A DNA stretch of 5,082 bases from Actinomycetota bacterium (GTDB taxonomy: Bacteria > Actinomycetota > Thermoleophilia > Solirubrobacterales > 70-9): the NCBI GenBank assembly GCA_005884985.1, contig VAYK01000061.1, positions 1-5,082 of the forward strand, written 5' to 3'. Below the pieces are notes generated by a model. It made no database searches, was not told the origin of the DNA, and saw only the letters and a list, made by a program, of their open reading frames with translations. Shown one piece after another: positions 5,030 through 5,082 of this stretch (positions are counted from its first letter, which is position 1; the number at the start of each line of letters is the position of its first letter). The position numbers were made by a program, and so were the translations under genes.

Positions 5030-5082
5030 ATGGACGTTGTCCTCGACCGTGACCAGTTCCTCAAGGGACTCCAGATGGTCCA
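5030..5082 (+). CDS. dnaN: DNA polymerase III beta sliding clamp, N-terminal fragment
   Basis: Only the first 17 codons and two bases are present before the window ends. They read MDVVLDRDQFLKGLQMV, which matches the start of beta clamps ('M-x-F/V-x-I-x-R-x-x-L-L-x-x-L-x-x-V'). The ATG at 5030 is preceded by GAGAGA at 5019-5024, a fair Shine-Dalgarno five bases away. The clamp encircles DNA and holds polymerase III on the template. Its place 164 bp after dnaA, in the same direction, is the classic dnaA-dnaN order and is itself strong support. Confidence 0.9.
   Translation, partial: MDVVLDRDQFLKGLQMV

Overview
This is a replication-origin neighbourhood from a GC-rich bacterial chromosome. It carries, left to right, the start of parA, two parS-like sites, rsmG (gidB), yidC, yidD, rnpA and rpmH (all on the minus strand), then a DnaA-box region, dnaA and the first codons of dnaN (plus strand). 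The long YidC with a periplasmic P1-type domain points to a diderm (Gram-negative) organism. The GC-rich coding and the gene content would fit an uncultured lineage such as Methylomirabilota/Rokubacteria or a deltaproteobacterium-like group, but that placement is a guess from style, not a measured result.

Layout: 1-220 is the N-terminus of the chromosome-partition ATPase ParA. The 141-bp gap 221-361 holds two near-palindromic ParB-binding (parS-type) sites. 362-3369 is a tight operon read leftwards, rpmH-rnpA-yidD-yidC-rsmG, with a good sigma70-type promoter facing it at 3395-3422. 3370-3601 is the divergent rpmH/dnaA intergenic region, with an inverted pair of DnaA boxes plus a third degenerate box. 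3602-4865 is dnaA, whose reading frame is broken once, exactly at the linker between domain I and the AAA+ domain. 4866-5029 is the dnaA-dnaN gap. It carries another DnaA box, a GC-rich spacer, a run of CTA triplets that reads as DnaA-trios on the lower strand, and an AT-rich stretch: the layout of a basal origin-unwinding element. 5030-5082 is the start of dnaN.

How it works together: DnaA binds its boxes on both sides of its own gene, opens the origin in the dnaA-dnaN gap and loads the replisome, whose sliding clamp is DnaN. ParA with ParB on parS moves the new origins apart. The leftward operon makes ribosomal protein L34, the RNase P protein, the membrane insertion factors YidD and YidC, and the 16S rRNA methyltransferase RsmG. 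Genes on both sides point away from the origin, as expected for transcription in the direction of the replication forks.

Oddities: dnaA needs a one-base correction (or an indel equal to it modulo 3) and has almost no domain II. parA has no ATG/GTG/TTG start, with ATA where the Met codon should be. rsmG and rnpA have family-like N-terminal sequence upstream of any usable canonical start. These may be sequence errors or real non-canonical initiation. I see no mobile element, CRISPR array, tRNA or rRNA and no evidence of a novel defence or biosynthetic system. The window is a core origin region whose interest lies in origin architecture and start-codon and frame anomalies.
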